The translations under genes were made by a program, and so were the position numbers. Shown in pieces: positions 47,083-55,788 of a stretch of DNA of 59,708 bases (the first letter of the stretch is position 1; every line of letters begins with the position of its first letter). The notes under the pieces are model-generated. The model had not been told where the DNA came from, did no database searches, and worked only from the letters and a program-made list of their open reading frames with translations. This DNA is from an uncultured Colwellia sp. Its GTDB lineage: Bacteria > Pseudomonadota > Gammaproteobacteria > Enterobacterales > Alteromonadaceae. Where the stretch lies: the NCBI GenBank assembly GCA_913058145.1, contig CAJXQM010000016.1:1-59708 (forward strand). Reading direction: 5' to 3'.

Positions 47083-47448
47083 ATGAAACTACTTAAAAAA
47101 TCTGGTCTGGCGGCTATGATGGGCTTATTAGCATTCTCTGTTTTTGCAAGTAATGTTGCCAAAGCTGAAGTTAACCCGTTTTCAGCTCAAACTTTAGTTA
47201 CTTTTATCGCTGAAGATGCAACTAAAGCCAAATGTGGTGAAGGTAAATGTGGCGAGAACAAAGCCAAAGCTACAGCCAAATGTGGTGAAGGTAAATGTGG
47301 CGAGAACAAAGCCAAAGCTAAAGCCAAATGTGGTGAAGGTAAATGTGGCGAGAACAAAGCCAAAGCTAAATGTGGTGAAGGCAAATGTGGCGAGAACAAA
47401 GCTAAAGCCAAATGTGGTGAAGGCAAAAGTAAAAAATGTGGTGGTTGA
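47083..47448 (+). CDS. Secreted EGKCG-repeat protein, HvfA/bufferin-like precursor
   Basis: A 121-residue exported protein: signal peptide 1-28 (MKLLKKSGLAAMM..., cut after VAKA), a short leader-like stretch to 49, then five repeats of KCGEGKCGENKAKA (16, 16, 14 and 14 residues, the last cut to KCGEGKSKKCGG). There are four EGKCG motifs. EGKCG motifs mark HvfA-type and bufferin-type precursors, in which a DUF692 (MNIO) enzyme with a partner (HvfB/HvfC) turns the Cys into copper-binding oxazolone-thioamides. No such enzyme is in this window, so either it acts from elsewhere or the protein works unmodified as a thiol-rich metal binder. Confidence 0.8.
   Translation: MKLLKKSGLAAMMGLLAFSVFASNVAKAEVNPFSAQTLVTFIAEDATKAKCGEGKCGENKAKATAKCGEGKCGENKAKAKAKCGEGKCGENKAKAKCGEGKCGENKAKAKCGEGKSKKCGG
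47230..47445 (+). repeat. In-frame tandem repeat of the EGKCG protein
   Basis: Units at 47230-47277, 47278-47325, 47326-47367, 47368-47409 and a partial unit at 47410-47445. The DNA copies are almost identical (only a few synonymous changes such as GGT/GGC), showing recent expansion or frequent slippage. Confidence 0.92.
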
Positions 47449-47476
47449 TTTTTAACTAACAAAACGCATATACAAT

Positions 47477-47502
47477 AAAAACGAGCCTTAAAGCTCGTTT
47501 TT
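47477..47502 (+). terminator. Terminator of the EGKCG-repeat gene
   Basis: AAAAACGAGC pairs with GCTCGTTTTT around a 6-base loop, followed by TTGTTTTC. Confidence 0.9.
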
Positions 47503-47560
47503 TGTTTTCTAGGTAAATTAATTTTGCGCTATAGTCTGTTGATCAACACAAGCACTAAGT

Positions 47561-47589
47561 AAAAAGGGTGAAAAAGTTTCACCCTTTTT
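47561..47589. terminator. Second hairpin with flanking A and T runs
   Basis: A 13-bp stem (AAAAAGGGTGAAA/TTTCACCCTTTTT) with a 3-base loop. It lies 59 bases after the first terminator, with no gene between; it may end a small transcript starting near 47510 or act as a back-up. The rest of the gap to 47873 shows nothing clear. Confidence 0.7.
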
Positions 47590-47873
47590 TATTATTTATG
47601 TTTATAGCTTGCTACTATTAACCAAGGAGTTAATACAATTAAATTATGTAATATTTTCATATAAAAACCTTGATTTTAATAGGTGTGAAAAAATGTTAAA
47701 ATATTTTTAGTTAACCATCTATTTTTTTCCTGCTCACAACGGCCATCATTTTGACAGTCTCTAGACCAAATCTTATGCAGGAATGCTGAGGTCCAAATTT
47801 AGATATCATGAGGATGATTATTTGCGAGAAGATACAATGACCTTTATAGAAACTCTTACCATAGGAACACCTT

Positions 47874-48593
47874 TTGAATAATAATGACGTGCTACGACGC
47901 TTACGCTATACCTTTAATTATAATGACAAGCAAATGATTGCTGTATTTGCCTCTGCAGGATTACAGGTAAGTAGAGAACAAGTGAGTCAGTGGCTAAAAA
48001 AAGATGATGATACAGATTTTGTCAATTGTATGGATAGTCAACTCGCGTATTTTCTCAATGGTTTTATAAATGAAAAGCGCGGTAAGAAAGAAGGGCCAAA
48101 TTCAGTTGCAGAAAAGCGTCTTACTAATAATATTGTTTTAACCAAATTAAAAATAGCGCTTAATTTAAAAGCTGAAGAATTAATTGAGTTACTTGAGACT
48201 GTTAATTTTAGGTTAAATAAACCAGAGTTAAGTGCTTTCTCAAGAAGAACTGATCACCAACATTATCGTGAGTGTAAAGATCAAGTATTGCGTAATCTAT
48301 TACAAGCCATAGATAAAAAATACCATGTTGCTCGAACAAGTAAGTTTGTTAAAGACTCTGTTGATATGCCTAAAAAAACTGATCATAAAACACCGGTTCA
48401 TAAAACAACTTATAAAGGTAAAGATAAAGCCCAAAATATCAATCAAAAAGAAGAGCCTTATGTTGAAGGTGCTCGACCGAATGCCAGTGCTATATATGTT
48501 AACCCGAAACAAAGTGCTGAAAATAAAAATTCGCGCAGTGTATTAAAACTTAAGCCTGAAGATATATATAAGCAGCCAAGTAAAAAATCTTAA
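47874..48593 (+). CDS. yehS: YehS-family (DUF1456) protein
   Basis: Two copies of the DUF1456 module: residues about 2-65 (NNDVLRRLRYTFNYNDKQMI ... FLNGFINEKRGKKEG) and 80-145 (NIVLTKLKIALNLKAEELIE ... RECKDQVLRNLLQAI), as in E. coli YehS (156 residues). A further ~90-residue Lys-rich disordered tail makes it 239. The start is TTG at 47874, seven bases after AGGA and aligned with E. coli. The role is unknown. Two bases separate it from the next gene. Confidence 0.88.
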   Translation: MNNNDVLRRLRYTFNYNDKQMIAVFASAGLQVSREQVSQWLKKDDDTDFVNCMDSQLAYFLNGFINEKRGKKEGPNSVAEKRLTNNIVLTKLKIALNLKAEELIELLETVNFRLNKPELSAFSRRTDHQHYRECKDQVLRNLLQAIDKKYHVARTSKFVKDSVDMPKKTDHKTPVHKTTYKGKDKAQNINQKEEPYVEGARPNASAIYVNPKQSAENKNSRSVLKLKPEDIYKQPSKKS

Positions 48594-48595
48594 GC

Positions 48596-48937
48596 ATGAA
48601 TAAGGCAATAAAAGCAGCCTTGTTCTCAGCGTTAATATTTCCTGGAGCAGGGCAGTTGTTGTTAAAGAAATATATTTCAGCTACCCACTTTGCTATTTTT
48701 TCTGGTGTGAGTTTATATTTTTTATTTTCTAACTTGATGTCACAAGCACAAGACATAATTGACAAAGTTCAACGTGGCGAAGTTAGTGCTGATTTAGTCA
48801 TTATTACAGAATTAGTGAACCAACAATCGGCTACGGCTTCAGACTCTTTAAGTCCGGCCTTAATAATTTTATTAGTAGCTTGGCTTGTAAGCGTGGTGGA
48901 AGCGTATCGTGTTGGCAAGAAAGAAGCTTCGCTGTAA
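48596..48937 (+). CDS. Small membrane protein cotranscribed with yehS
   Basis: A 113-residue protein with hydrophobic segments at about 6-24 (KAALFSALIFPGAGQLLLKK), 30-48 (ATHFAIFSGVSLYFLFSNL) and 86-104 (LSPALIILLVAWLVSVVEAY). The FPGAGQLLLKKY turn resembles TM2/DUF5683-like membrane proteins. No specific family could be named. It begins 2 bases after yehS and so is almost certainly coexpressed with it. Confidence 0.7.
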   Translation: MNKAIKAALFSALIFPGAGQLLLKKYISATHFAIFSGVSLYFLFSNLMSQAQDIIDKVQRGEVSADLVIITELVNQQSATASDSLSPALIILLVAWLVSVVEAYRVGKKEASL

Positions 48938-48992
48938 GTAGGTCAAGGAAGTATCCTAACTACAACGAAGTTTGAAGCGGCTATCTATTTTT

Positions 48993-50729
48993 TCAGCCGT
49001 TGTTTCTTTTAGCTACTTGAAGCTTTTCATAACCTTCTAGCAATTTACCATGGGTTTTAAAGCCTTCTAAGCCTAAACCTGGGCAATGTAAGCCATCAAA
49101 AATAATATCTCCTTCAACAATGGCTAAGCAGTTCTTCATCATTGCTGAGCCATACATTAGTCCAAGGGAATTCAAATAAGGTTGATATTCTCTGTCCTCA
49201 CTCCATTTTATTTCTAATAATGCTTGTAAACAACGATACTTACGGGTGTTTTCTTCATTATTTTGATCAAGGTGTAATGCCCAGTTAACCCAATCAATCG
49301 CTTGCTCGTCTTGAGCGGCAAGGGCTAGCATAGCCTTTACTTCGCCAAGGCGTAGATCAAACCACGTGGTCCCCGCATCGGGTGCTAAACCGATAAATTC
49401 TGCGGCAGCCATTGCATCGTTATAGCCGCCTTGATCAAGTCCATCAAGAATGTCTAACCAATCATCGTTAGCTAAATCTTTCAAGGTTAAAAAGGCTTCG
49501 CGGAACAAAGCCCCATCATTATTGTTATTCCAAACAATTTCATCCACAGGGTAAATATCAGACATACCGGGCACTAAAATACGGCAAGCATAGACATTGA
49601 GGTGATTATAATCTGAGATATAAATATCGAAATCCATACTATGAATTATGGTGACTAAGTTGTCGTATTCAGCGCCAGTATCGGCATCAAAATCCCAATC
49701 AACAAAATCATAATCTGAGGTGTCTTTAAAGAAGTCATATGAAATAAAACCACTAGAATCGATAAAATGTAATTCAAGATTATGAGGCGCAGCGATTTCT
49801 TCTTCATCAAAGCTTGGTGGTTGAAAAACATCAAGTTGATCAAGGCTTCTACCTTGGAGTAATTCGGTTACGGTGCGTTCTAGGGCGACTTCAAAACTAG
49901 GGTGAGCGCCAAAAGAAGCAAACACACTGCCGTCTTTAGGATTGATTAACGTCACACTTATTACCGGATATAAACCGCCTAATGAAGCATCACAAACTCT
50001 AAGATGATAGCCATGGCTTTCTAGCTCACGAATATCAGCTAATATAGTCGGGAAACGTTCTAATACAGCGACTGGGATTTCAGGTAAACAAAGCCCTTCG
50101 GCAATAATTTTATTTTTTACATAACGTTCAAATACTTCAGATAAACTTTGCACACGCGCTTCATTTTTAGTATTACCTGCTGACATACCATTACTAACAA
50201 ACACATTAGCAATAACGCTCACTGGAATGTATATATCTTGTTGATCACGTTCTCTAGTATAAGGTAATGCACAAATACCACGCTCACCAACGCCAGAATT
50301 CATGTCATACAGCTTATCTATGGTTATCTCATTAGTAGGATCGAAATATTGCCATAAACTTTCATCCATAATACCAACGGGCATAGAATCATCTTCGCTG
50401 AAAAACCACTTTTCATTTGGATAATGAACGAACTCACTTTGGCTTATTTTATCACCTAAATAAAAGTCGGCAAAAAAATAGTTACAACTTAACCGTTCAA
50501 AATACTCACCTAAAGCGCTGGCTAAACAGGATTTTGCTGTTGAGCCTTTACCATTGGTAAACATTAAACCGCAGCTGCTGTCTTTAATATGTACGGAAAA
50601 GCAGTTCTTAACTGGGTTTAACCAAGAAGCTTCTTCAATATCAAAACCAAATGATTTTAATTTATCTTGCATGGTCGCAATAGAGGTTTCTAAGTCAGAA
50701 TCTTTGCCTTTAATAAAGGTTTTTTCCAT
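48993..50729 (-). CDS. ycaO: YcaO-domain protein, E. coli YcaO type
   Basis: An ATP-using YcaO enzyme; E. coli YcaO assists RimO in methylthiolation of ribosomal protein S12. Matches run the full length: TFIKGKDSDLETSIATMQDK, EASWLNPVKNCFSVHIKD, FTNGKGSTAKSCLASALGEY with ATP-binding residues, GLSEVFERYVKN, and a C-terminal TPR-like region ending YEKLQVAKRN. From ATG 50729 there are 578 residues (E. coli 586), aligned with the E. coli start; ATG 50741 is an alternative. It is the housekeeping form and not a RiPP cyclodehydratase. Convergent with the yehS pair. Confidence 0.92.
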   Translation of the reverse strand: MEKTFIKGKDSDLETSIATMQDKLKSFGFDIEEASWLNPVKNCFSVHIKDSSCGLMFTNGKGSTAKSCLASALGEYFERLSCNYFFADFYLGDKISQSEFVHYPNEKWFFSEDDSMPVGIMDESLWQYFDPTNEITIDKLYDMNSGVGERGICALPYTRERDQQDIYIPVSVIANVFVSNGMSAGNTKNEARVQSLSEVFERYVKNKIIAEGLCLPEIPVAVLERFPTILADIRELESHGYHLRVCDASLGGLYPVISVTLINPKDGSVFASFGAHPSFEVALERTVTELLQGRSLDQLDVFQPPSFDEEEIAAPHNLELHFIDSSGFISYDFFKDTSDYDFVDWDFDADTGAEYDNLVTIIHSMDFDIYISDYNHLNVYACRILVPGMSDIYPVDEIVWNNNNDGALFREAFLTLKDLANDDWLDILDGLDQGGYNDAMAAAEFIGLAPDAGTTWFDLRLGEVKAMLALAAQDEQAIDWVNWALHLDQNNEENTRKYRCLQALLEIKWSEDREYQPYLNSLGLMYGSAMMKNCLAIVEGDIIFDGLHCPGLGLEGFKTHGKLLEGYEKLQVAKRNNG

Positions 50730-50829
50730 GAGGATATCCATTGTATATAGTGGCTACTAATTTATGATGGTGATTATAGCTGAAATAGCGATTTTTATAA
50801 TGATTTAAATAGCATAAAGTATGTTCAAA

Positions 50830-51160
50830 TTTAACATTTAGTAAACAAAGAGAGTTTATGAGTGATAAATACAGTGCTAACAATGTAAGTACCAAAGCTG
50901 TATCTATCCATAAGTCACAAAAGATAGCGCTTGATGTACACGATAAAATGCTAATGATCCGCCTAAAATAAACAGCGCTAGAGTAATGGCGGGTTGGCCG
51001 ATTAACTTTTTTGTAAAAAACGGGTAAAGATAGACCTAATAGATTAACTAATAAGCCTAATAGTATACTAAGAATAAGCGGGCTATTTAACGTGTGTTGG
51101 ATAAAACTCAACCAATATTAGTGGTATTATGATAGCCATCATATTCATAGTGGATACACA
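50830..51160 (-). pseudogene. Degraded AEC-type (auxin efflux carrier family) permease
   Basis: On the minus strand one frame gives NSPLILSILLGLLVNLLGLS, the next continues TKKLIGQPAITLALFILGGS and LAFYRVHQAL before a stop. Together they read like the C-terminal half of an AEC-family membrane transporter (conserved NPLIL...LLGLL and PLALF.LGGSL). At least one frameshift lies at the TTTTTTAC run near 51010, and MMAIIIPLILVEF just upstream is in yet another frame. The N-terminal half is missing. Confidence 0.5.
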
Positions 51161-51191
51161 GAAATACTTATATTATTAACCGAATTTTTTC

Positions 51192-51635
51192 TTAACCGTA
51201 GCTTTGTTCAAAAAAACTTTCAATAATTAATCGGGCTGATTCGGCATCAATATTATCTTTTGTTAAATTTTTATAACCACCACGGGCAAATAGTTGCTCT
51301 TTGGCATCGGCAGTGGTTAGTCTTTCATCTTGAAATTCAACCTTTACACCAAAACGTCCTGCAACACGATTACCAAATTTCTTCGCGTCTACGGTAAGTT
51401 GCTGCTCACTCCCATCCATATTAAGGGGAAGGCCAATAACAATGAAATCAGGTTGCCACTCTTGTAAATAGCTTGCTAATGAATCCCAGTTTGGAATGCC
51501 ATCATTGGCCTTAATTGAACCAAGAGGGGAGGCGCTCCCTGTCATTTCTTGACCAACGGCTACACCAATATATTTTTTACCAAAGTCAAAGCCGATAACG
51601 GTGCGTTGACCAACGGGGTTACTTTTTTTTGCCAC
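51192..51635 (-). CDS. ruvX: Putative pre-16S rRNA nuclease / Holliday junction resolvase RuvX (YqgF)
   Basis: An RNase H-fold nuclease needed for 16S rRNA 5'-end maturation and also described as a Holliday-junction resolvase. Motifs: [14 protein letters not shown] (first catalytic Asp), [21 protein letters not shown], and a final Asp in KDNIDAESA. It has 147 residues. It is the last of the rsmE-gshB-yqgE-ruvX run, 84 bases after yqgE. Confidence 0.94.
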   Translation of the reverse strand: MAKKSNPVGQRTVIGFDFGKKYIGVAVGQEMTGSASPLGSIKANDGIPNWDSLASYLQEWQPDFIVIGLPLNMDGSEQQLTVDAKKFGNRVAGRFGVKVEFQDERLTTADAKEQLFARGGYKNLTKDNIDAESARLIIESFFEQSYG

Positions 51636-51719
51636 TGTATTTACCTAAAAATTTGGGTTTGTGAACTTGTAGCCACTAAAACGCACGGCATACTCGTAAC
51701 TTACCAGCTATAGCTGTGG

Positions 51720-52343
51720 TTATGCGTGTCCGATATCTGAGGATAAATGCGCAATATCAATACCAAGTTTTTCAGTCGCCTTTTGCCAGCGTTGTTCAAT
51801 GGGGGTATTAAACAAAATATCCTTATCGGCATCAATGGTTAGCCAAGAGTTAGCTTGTAATTCTGTTTCCAGTTGACCGGGTCCCCAACCCGCATAACCT
51901 AAGGTGACCACAAACTGTTCAGGCGCTTTTTCTGTGCCAAGTGCGAGTAAAATATCTTTAGAGGTAGTAATCATTATGTCATCATTAAGTGCTAGAGAGC
52001 TGTTCCAACCAGATTGTGCACCATGCAAGACAAAGCCACGATTTTGAGCAATAGGACCACCAGAAAGTACCAGTTGCTCTAAGCTGTTATTTAAGCTCAT
52101 GTTCTCCTCTGACGCAGGGGTATTTTCCTGTGTAAGTGTGGTTTTTTCTTCATTGCTCTGTTCGTTATTGTTTTCTTCAATTTGTTTTAATAAATCAAAC
52201 AAGGTGATATTAATGGGCATGTTAATAATCAAGCCCATAGCACCTTCATCATTGTGCTCACAAATATAGGTGACAGTTTTATTAAAATAGTCATTAGCTA
52301 ATGATGGCATGGCAATTAAAAATTGATTTTCTAAACTATCCAT
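51720..52343 (-). CDS. yqgE: YqgE/AlgH-family protein
   Basis: A conserved cytoplasmic protein of unknown biochemical role (DUF179). Motifs: NQFLIAMPSLANDYFNKTV at the start, CEHNDEGAMGLIINMP, LVLSGGPIAQNRGFVLH and TLGYAGWGPGQLE. A Glu/Asn-rich insert (about 58-85) lengthens it to 207 residues, against 187 in E. coli. It is linked with ruvX and gshB in most gammaproteobacteria. Confidence 0.93.
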   Translation of the reverse strand: MDSLENQFLIAMPSLANDYFNKTVTYICEHNDEGAMGLIINMPINITLFDLLKQIEENNNEQSNEEKTTLTQENTPASEENMSLNNSLEQLVLSGGPIAQNRGFVLHGAQSGWNSSLALNDDIMITTSKDILLALGTEKAPEQFVVTLGYAGWGPGQLETELQANSWLTIDADKDILFNTPIEQRWQKATEKLGIDIAHLSSDIGHA

Positions 52344-52400
52344 TTATACCTCTATAAACTCGACCTACCAGAGTGTACTCTGATTGAAATTCGAAACGTG

Positions 52401-53366
52401 CTATTTTTTCCTAATATCTTTCTCAATAGCATCCATCAGTTTACCACTAATATTAATAGGATAAGCGGCTTCTATTTCTCGTATACAGGTGGGGCTAGTC
52501 ACATTTATTTCAGTCACTTTATCGCCAATAACATCTAAACCTACAAAATATAAACCACGTTTTTTCAGCTCGGGTGCAATGGTTTCAGCAATAAGCTTAT
52601 CACTTGGACTTAATGGCCTGGCAACGCCACGTCCACCGGCAGCTAAATTACCACGTGTTTCACCTTGTGCAGGAATGCGCGCTAAGCAGTATGGCATGGG
52701 CTCACCATTAACAATTAAAATACGTTTGTCGCCATCGACAATTTCCGGCATATATTCTTGTACCATGGCGTATTGTTGACCGAGATTAGTTAATGTTTCT
52801 ATGATGACACCAACGTTGGCATCATCTTCCTTAATACGAAATATTGATGAGCCGCCCATGCCATCAAGTGGCTTAATGATAATGTCTTTAAGCTCTTTAT
52901 GAAAAGCACGGATCTGTTTGTCACTTCGTGTGACTAAAGTACGGGGTGTTAAGTCAGCAAACCAAGCCGTGAATAGTTTTTCATTACAGTCGCGTAAGCT
53001 TTGTGGTTTGTTCACGATTAACGTACCTTCAACCTCAGCGCGTTCAAGCATATAGGTTGCATAAATGTATTCAGTATCAAAAGGAGGATCTTTACGCATT
53101 AAAATAGCGTCAAGTTCACTTAATGCGATATCTTGTTGATCTGATAATTCATACCAATGGTTAGCATCATCAAATACTTTTACTTTTTGGGTATTTGCTC
53201 TTGCCCGGCCTTGGTCAAGATACAAGTCTTGCATTTCCATATAATAAATTTCATAGCCACGTTTTTGGGCTTCAAGCATCATTGCCATGGAAGAATCTTT
53301 AGCCACTTTAACCTCAGAAATAGGATCCATTACGATACCGAGTTTTATGGGAGCTGTCGTTGTCAT
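52401..53366 (-). CDS. gshB: Glutathione synthetase
   Basis: An ATP-grasp ligase joining gamma-glutamylcysteine and glycine. Markers are KLGIVMDPISEVKVAKDSSM at the N-terminus, DGMGGSSIFR, VQEYMPEI.DGDKRI and TEINVTSPTCIREIE at the end. It has 321 residues (E. coli 316). It lies 19 bases after rsmE. With cysE and the sulfur-stress genes it shows an active thiol metabolism. Confidence 0.97.
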   Translation of the reverse strand: MTTTAPIKLGIVMDPISEVKVAKDSSMAMMLEAQKRGYEIYYMEMQDLYLDQGRARANTQKVKVFDDANHWYELSDQQDIALSELDAILMRKDPPFDTEYIYATYMLERAEVEGTLIVNKPQSLRDCNEKLFTAWFADLTPRTLVTRSDKQIRAFHKELKDIIIKPLDGMGGSSIFRIKEDDANVGVIIETLTNLGQQYAMVQEYMPEIVDGDKRILIVNGEPMPYCLARIPAQGETRGNLAAGGRGVARPLSPSDKLIAETIAPELKKRGLYFVGLDVIGDKVTEINVTSPTCIREIEAAYPINISGKLMDAIEKDIRKK

Positions 53367-53385
53367 TTTTTATCCTATTAATAAG

Positions 53386-54147
53386 TTATTTTAAATCGCC
53401 AAAGCGACATTGCAATGCGGTAATTGCGGTAAGTGCGGCCGTTTCTGTTCTTAACACCCGGGGACCAAGTAAAATATCTTGAAAATCGCCTTTGTTTGCT
53501 TGGCTGATCTCCTCATCTGTTAAACCGCCTTCAGGGCCGATCAATAATCTAATGCGTAGTTCATTGGCTGGTTTCTCCATTGGTAATGTCATAATGGAAT
53601 GCTCAGCTTTAGGATGTAAATTAAGTTTTAAAGCGTTTGTTTGCTCATTTATCCAGTCTTTTAAAAACATTGGCTCTGCAACTAAAGGGACAATACATCG
53701 ACCACTTTGTTCACAAGCACTAATTACTATTTTTTGCCATTGATCTCGCTTTTTTGCTAAACGTTCGCTTGATAGCTTTACCCCGCAGCGTTCAGTAAAT
53801 AATGGCGTTATTTTATTCACCCCAAGTTCTACTGATTTTTGTAAGGTAAAGTCCATTCGTTCGCCACGTGATATGCCTTGACCCAAATGAATATTCAATG
53901 GTGATTCGTTATTTACTGGTTCTTGGCTGATTATTTCAACACTGGCCTGTTTCTTTTTAACATCAACTAATTTTGCTGTGTATTGACAGGTTTCTTTGCC
54001 ATTGTGCAGGTGACCATTAAATAAGGTAACTATGTCGCCTTCATTTAAACGTAAAACTCTCACCATATGACCAAAGGCATCATCAGATAATTTCACTGTG
54101 TTGTTTACAGTAAACGCGGTATTTTGATAAATTCGTGTTTTGGACAT
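53386..54147 (-). CDS. rsmE: 16S rRNA (uracil-1498-N3)-methyltransferase RsmE
   Basis: A SPOUT methyltransferase that methylates U1498 of 16S rRNA in the decoding region. It has an N-terminal PUA-like domain (HMVRVLRLNEGDIVTLFNG) and a C-terminal knot with LLIGPEGGLTDEEI and LLGPRVLRTETA. It has 253 residues. It opens the rsmE-gshB pair. Confidence 0.96.
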   Translation of the reverse strand: MSKTRIYQNTAFTVNNTVKLSDDAFGHMVRVLRLNEGDIVTLFNGHLHNGKETCQYTAKLVDVKKKQASVEIISQEPVNNESPLNIHLGQGISRGERMDFTLQKSVELGVNKITPLFTERCGVKLSSERLAKKRDQWQKIVISACEQSGRCIVPLVAEPMFLKDWINEQTNALKLNLHPKAEHSIMTLPMEKPANELRIRLLIGPEGGLTDEEISQANKGDFQDILLGPRVLRTETAALTAITALQCRFGDLK

Positions 54148-54252
54148 AGTCTACTAAGGCTTACTTTTATGACTAAGAAGATAGATACAAGATAGGGGTT
54201 ACGGTGTTGAAAAACAATGGGTGAGCTTAACTATATTTTTTATTTATAAACA

Positions 54253-54280
54253 AAAAAACCAGCAAAAACGCTGGTTTTTT
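54253..54280. terminator. Bidirectional terminator after metK
   Basis: An 11-bp stem (AAAAAACCAGC/GCTGGTTTTTT) with a 6-base loop, with U-tracts on both strands. Confidence 0.85.
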
Positions 54281-54328
54281 AACAATGCTTGGTATGAACA
54301 CTATTTGGTTCACATCCTACAGTGTGTT

Positions 54329-55516
54329 TTAGATCCCTGCGGCTTTACGCAAATCATCAGCTTTGTCCGTTTTTTCCCAACTAAAGGCAGTAAACGTATC
54401 ATCGCCAACAGTCATCTCAAACGGCTCACGACCAAAGTGGCCATAAGCTGCAGTTTGTTGATACATAGGATGTAATAAATCTAACATTTTGGTGATGCCA
54501 TAAGGGCGTAAGTCAAAATGTTCGCGTACTATCTCAACTAATCTTTCTTCACTGATTTTACCTGTGCCAAAGGTATCAATTGAAATTGACGTTGGCTCAG
54601 CAACACCAATTGCGTACGAAATTTGAATTTCACATCTTTCAGCAAGTTCGGCAGCAACAATGTTTTTAGCAACATAGCGACCAGCATAAGCGGCGCTTCT
54701 ATCTACTTTTGATGGATCTTTACCTGAAAATGCACCACCACCATGACGTGCCATGCCACCGTAGGTATCTACAATAATTTTACGACCGGTTAAGCCACAA
54801 TCACCTACAGGACCACCAATAACAAAACGACCTGTTGGGTTGATGTGATATTTAGTGTTTTCAGTTAATAGCTCTGCAGGTAAGACATGCTTAATAATGT
54901 TTTCCATTACCGCATCAACTAAATCTTCTTGCTTAATGTCAGGGTTATGTTGAGTAGACAGTACGACGGTATCAATCGCAACCGGTTTATTGTTTTCATA
55001 AACAAAGGTAACTTGCGATTTAGCATCAGGGCGTAACCAAGGTAAAATACCCGATTTACGTGCTTCAGCTTGACGTTCAACTAAACGGTGAGAGTAATAT
55101 AAAGGAGCAGGCATTAAGGTTTCAGTTTCGTTAGTTGCATAACCAAACATTAAACCTTGATCACCAGCACCTTGATCTTCTGGTTTAGAACGATCAACAC
55201 CTTGGGCTATTTCAGGTGATTGTTGACCAATTAAATTCATAATGCCACAAGTAGCACCATCAAAACCCACATCAGAAGATGTGTAACCAATATCACTAAT
55301 AACATTACGCGTGATTGTTTCTAAATCAACCCAAGCATTCGTACTCACTTCGCCTGAAATAATAGCAACGCCAGTTTTTACCATGGTTTCACAAGCAACA
55401 CGGGCAAATTTATCTTTAGCAATAATGGCATCTAAAACCGCATCAGAAATTTGATCGGCTATTTTATCGGGGTGACCTTCAGAAACAGATTCAGAAGTGA
55501 AAAAGTGTGTAGACAT
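54329..55516 (-). CDS. metK: S-adenosylmethionine synthetase
   Basis: MetK makes S-adenosylmethionine from methionine and ATP. Motifs: [20 protein letters not shown] at the start, [10 protein letters not shown], the P-loop-like [16 protein letters not shown] and a conserved KIL/KML end region. It has 395 residues (E. coli 384), with slight excess at the C-terminus. It supplies the methyl donor to several enzymes here (TrmJ, RsmE, TapT). No SAM riboswitch was seen upstream. Confidence 0.97.
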   Translation of the reverse strand: MSTHFFTSESVSEGHPDKIADQISDAVLDAIIAKDKFARVACETMVKTGVAIISGEVSTNAWVDLETITRNVISDIGYTSSDVGFDGATCGIMNLIGQQSPEIAQGVDRSKPEDQGAGDQGLMFGYATNETETLMPAPLYYSHRLVERQAEARKSGILPWLRPDAKSQVTFVYENNKPVAIDTVVLSTQHNPDIKQEDLVDAVMENIIKHVLPAELLTENTKYHINPTGRFVIGGPVGDCGLTGRKIIVDTYGGMARHGGGAFSGKDPSKVDRSAAYAGRYVAKNIVAAELAERCEIQISYAIGVAEPTSISIDTFGTGKISEERLVEIVREHFDLRPYGITKMLDLLHPMYQQTAAYGHFGREPFEMTVGDDTFTAFSWEKTDKADDLRKAAGI

Positions 55517-55788
55517 AAATCCTCAGCAAATTGCATTTTAGTACCCATCTTTGGGGTTTATATGGCTTAATGGGTTAAAGCTATATAAAAGCGGCGCTAA
55601 AATGTAAACATTGATAGTAATACAATAATAATTTGGAGATTCTACTCTTTTCAAAGTCACTTTTCTAGCATTTTTACGCCTAGACGTCTAAATGGCTTAG
55701 TAATAATAATAAGCATTAGATAAATAGATATTTTTATATTTATGCTAAAATATATCGCAAAATTATTGAACGATGAGATGTGTTAGAC

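Noticed and set aside
47230..47445. Regular repeats suggesting a CRISPR array
   Set aside because: Units are contiguous without variable spacers and keep an open reading frame with synonymous differences; this is a protein repeat.
47187..47462. Antisense 91-aa Pro/Leu/His-rich frame over the EGKCG gene
   Set aside because: It is the mirror of the repeat on the other strand, without ribosome site or family likeness.
48993..50729. ycaO within 2 kb of the EGKCG peptide as a thioamide/azoline-forming RiPP pair
   Set aside because: The YcaO is the full-length E. coli type that aids RimO, lies on the other strand and is separated by yehS and a membrane protein. EGKCG precursors are known to use DUF692 enzymes, not YcaO. 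Proximity alone is weak.
54329..55779. SAM-sensing riboswitch upstream of metK
   Set aside because: The ~260 bases before the metK start show no recognisable SAM aptamer core, and none is expected in this group for metK.
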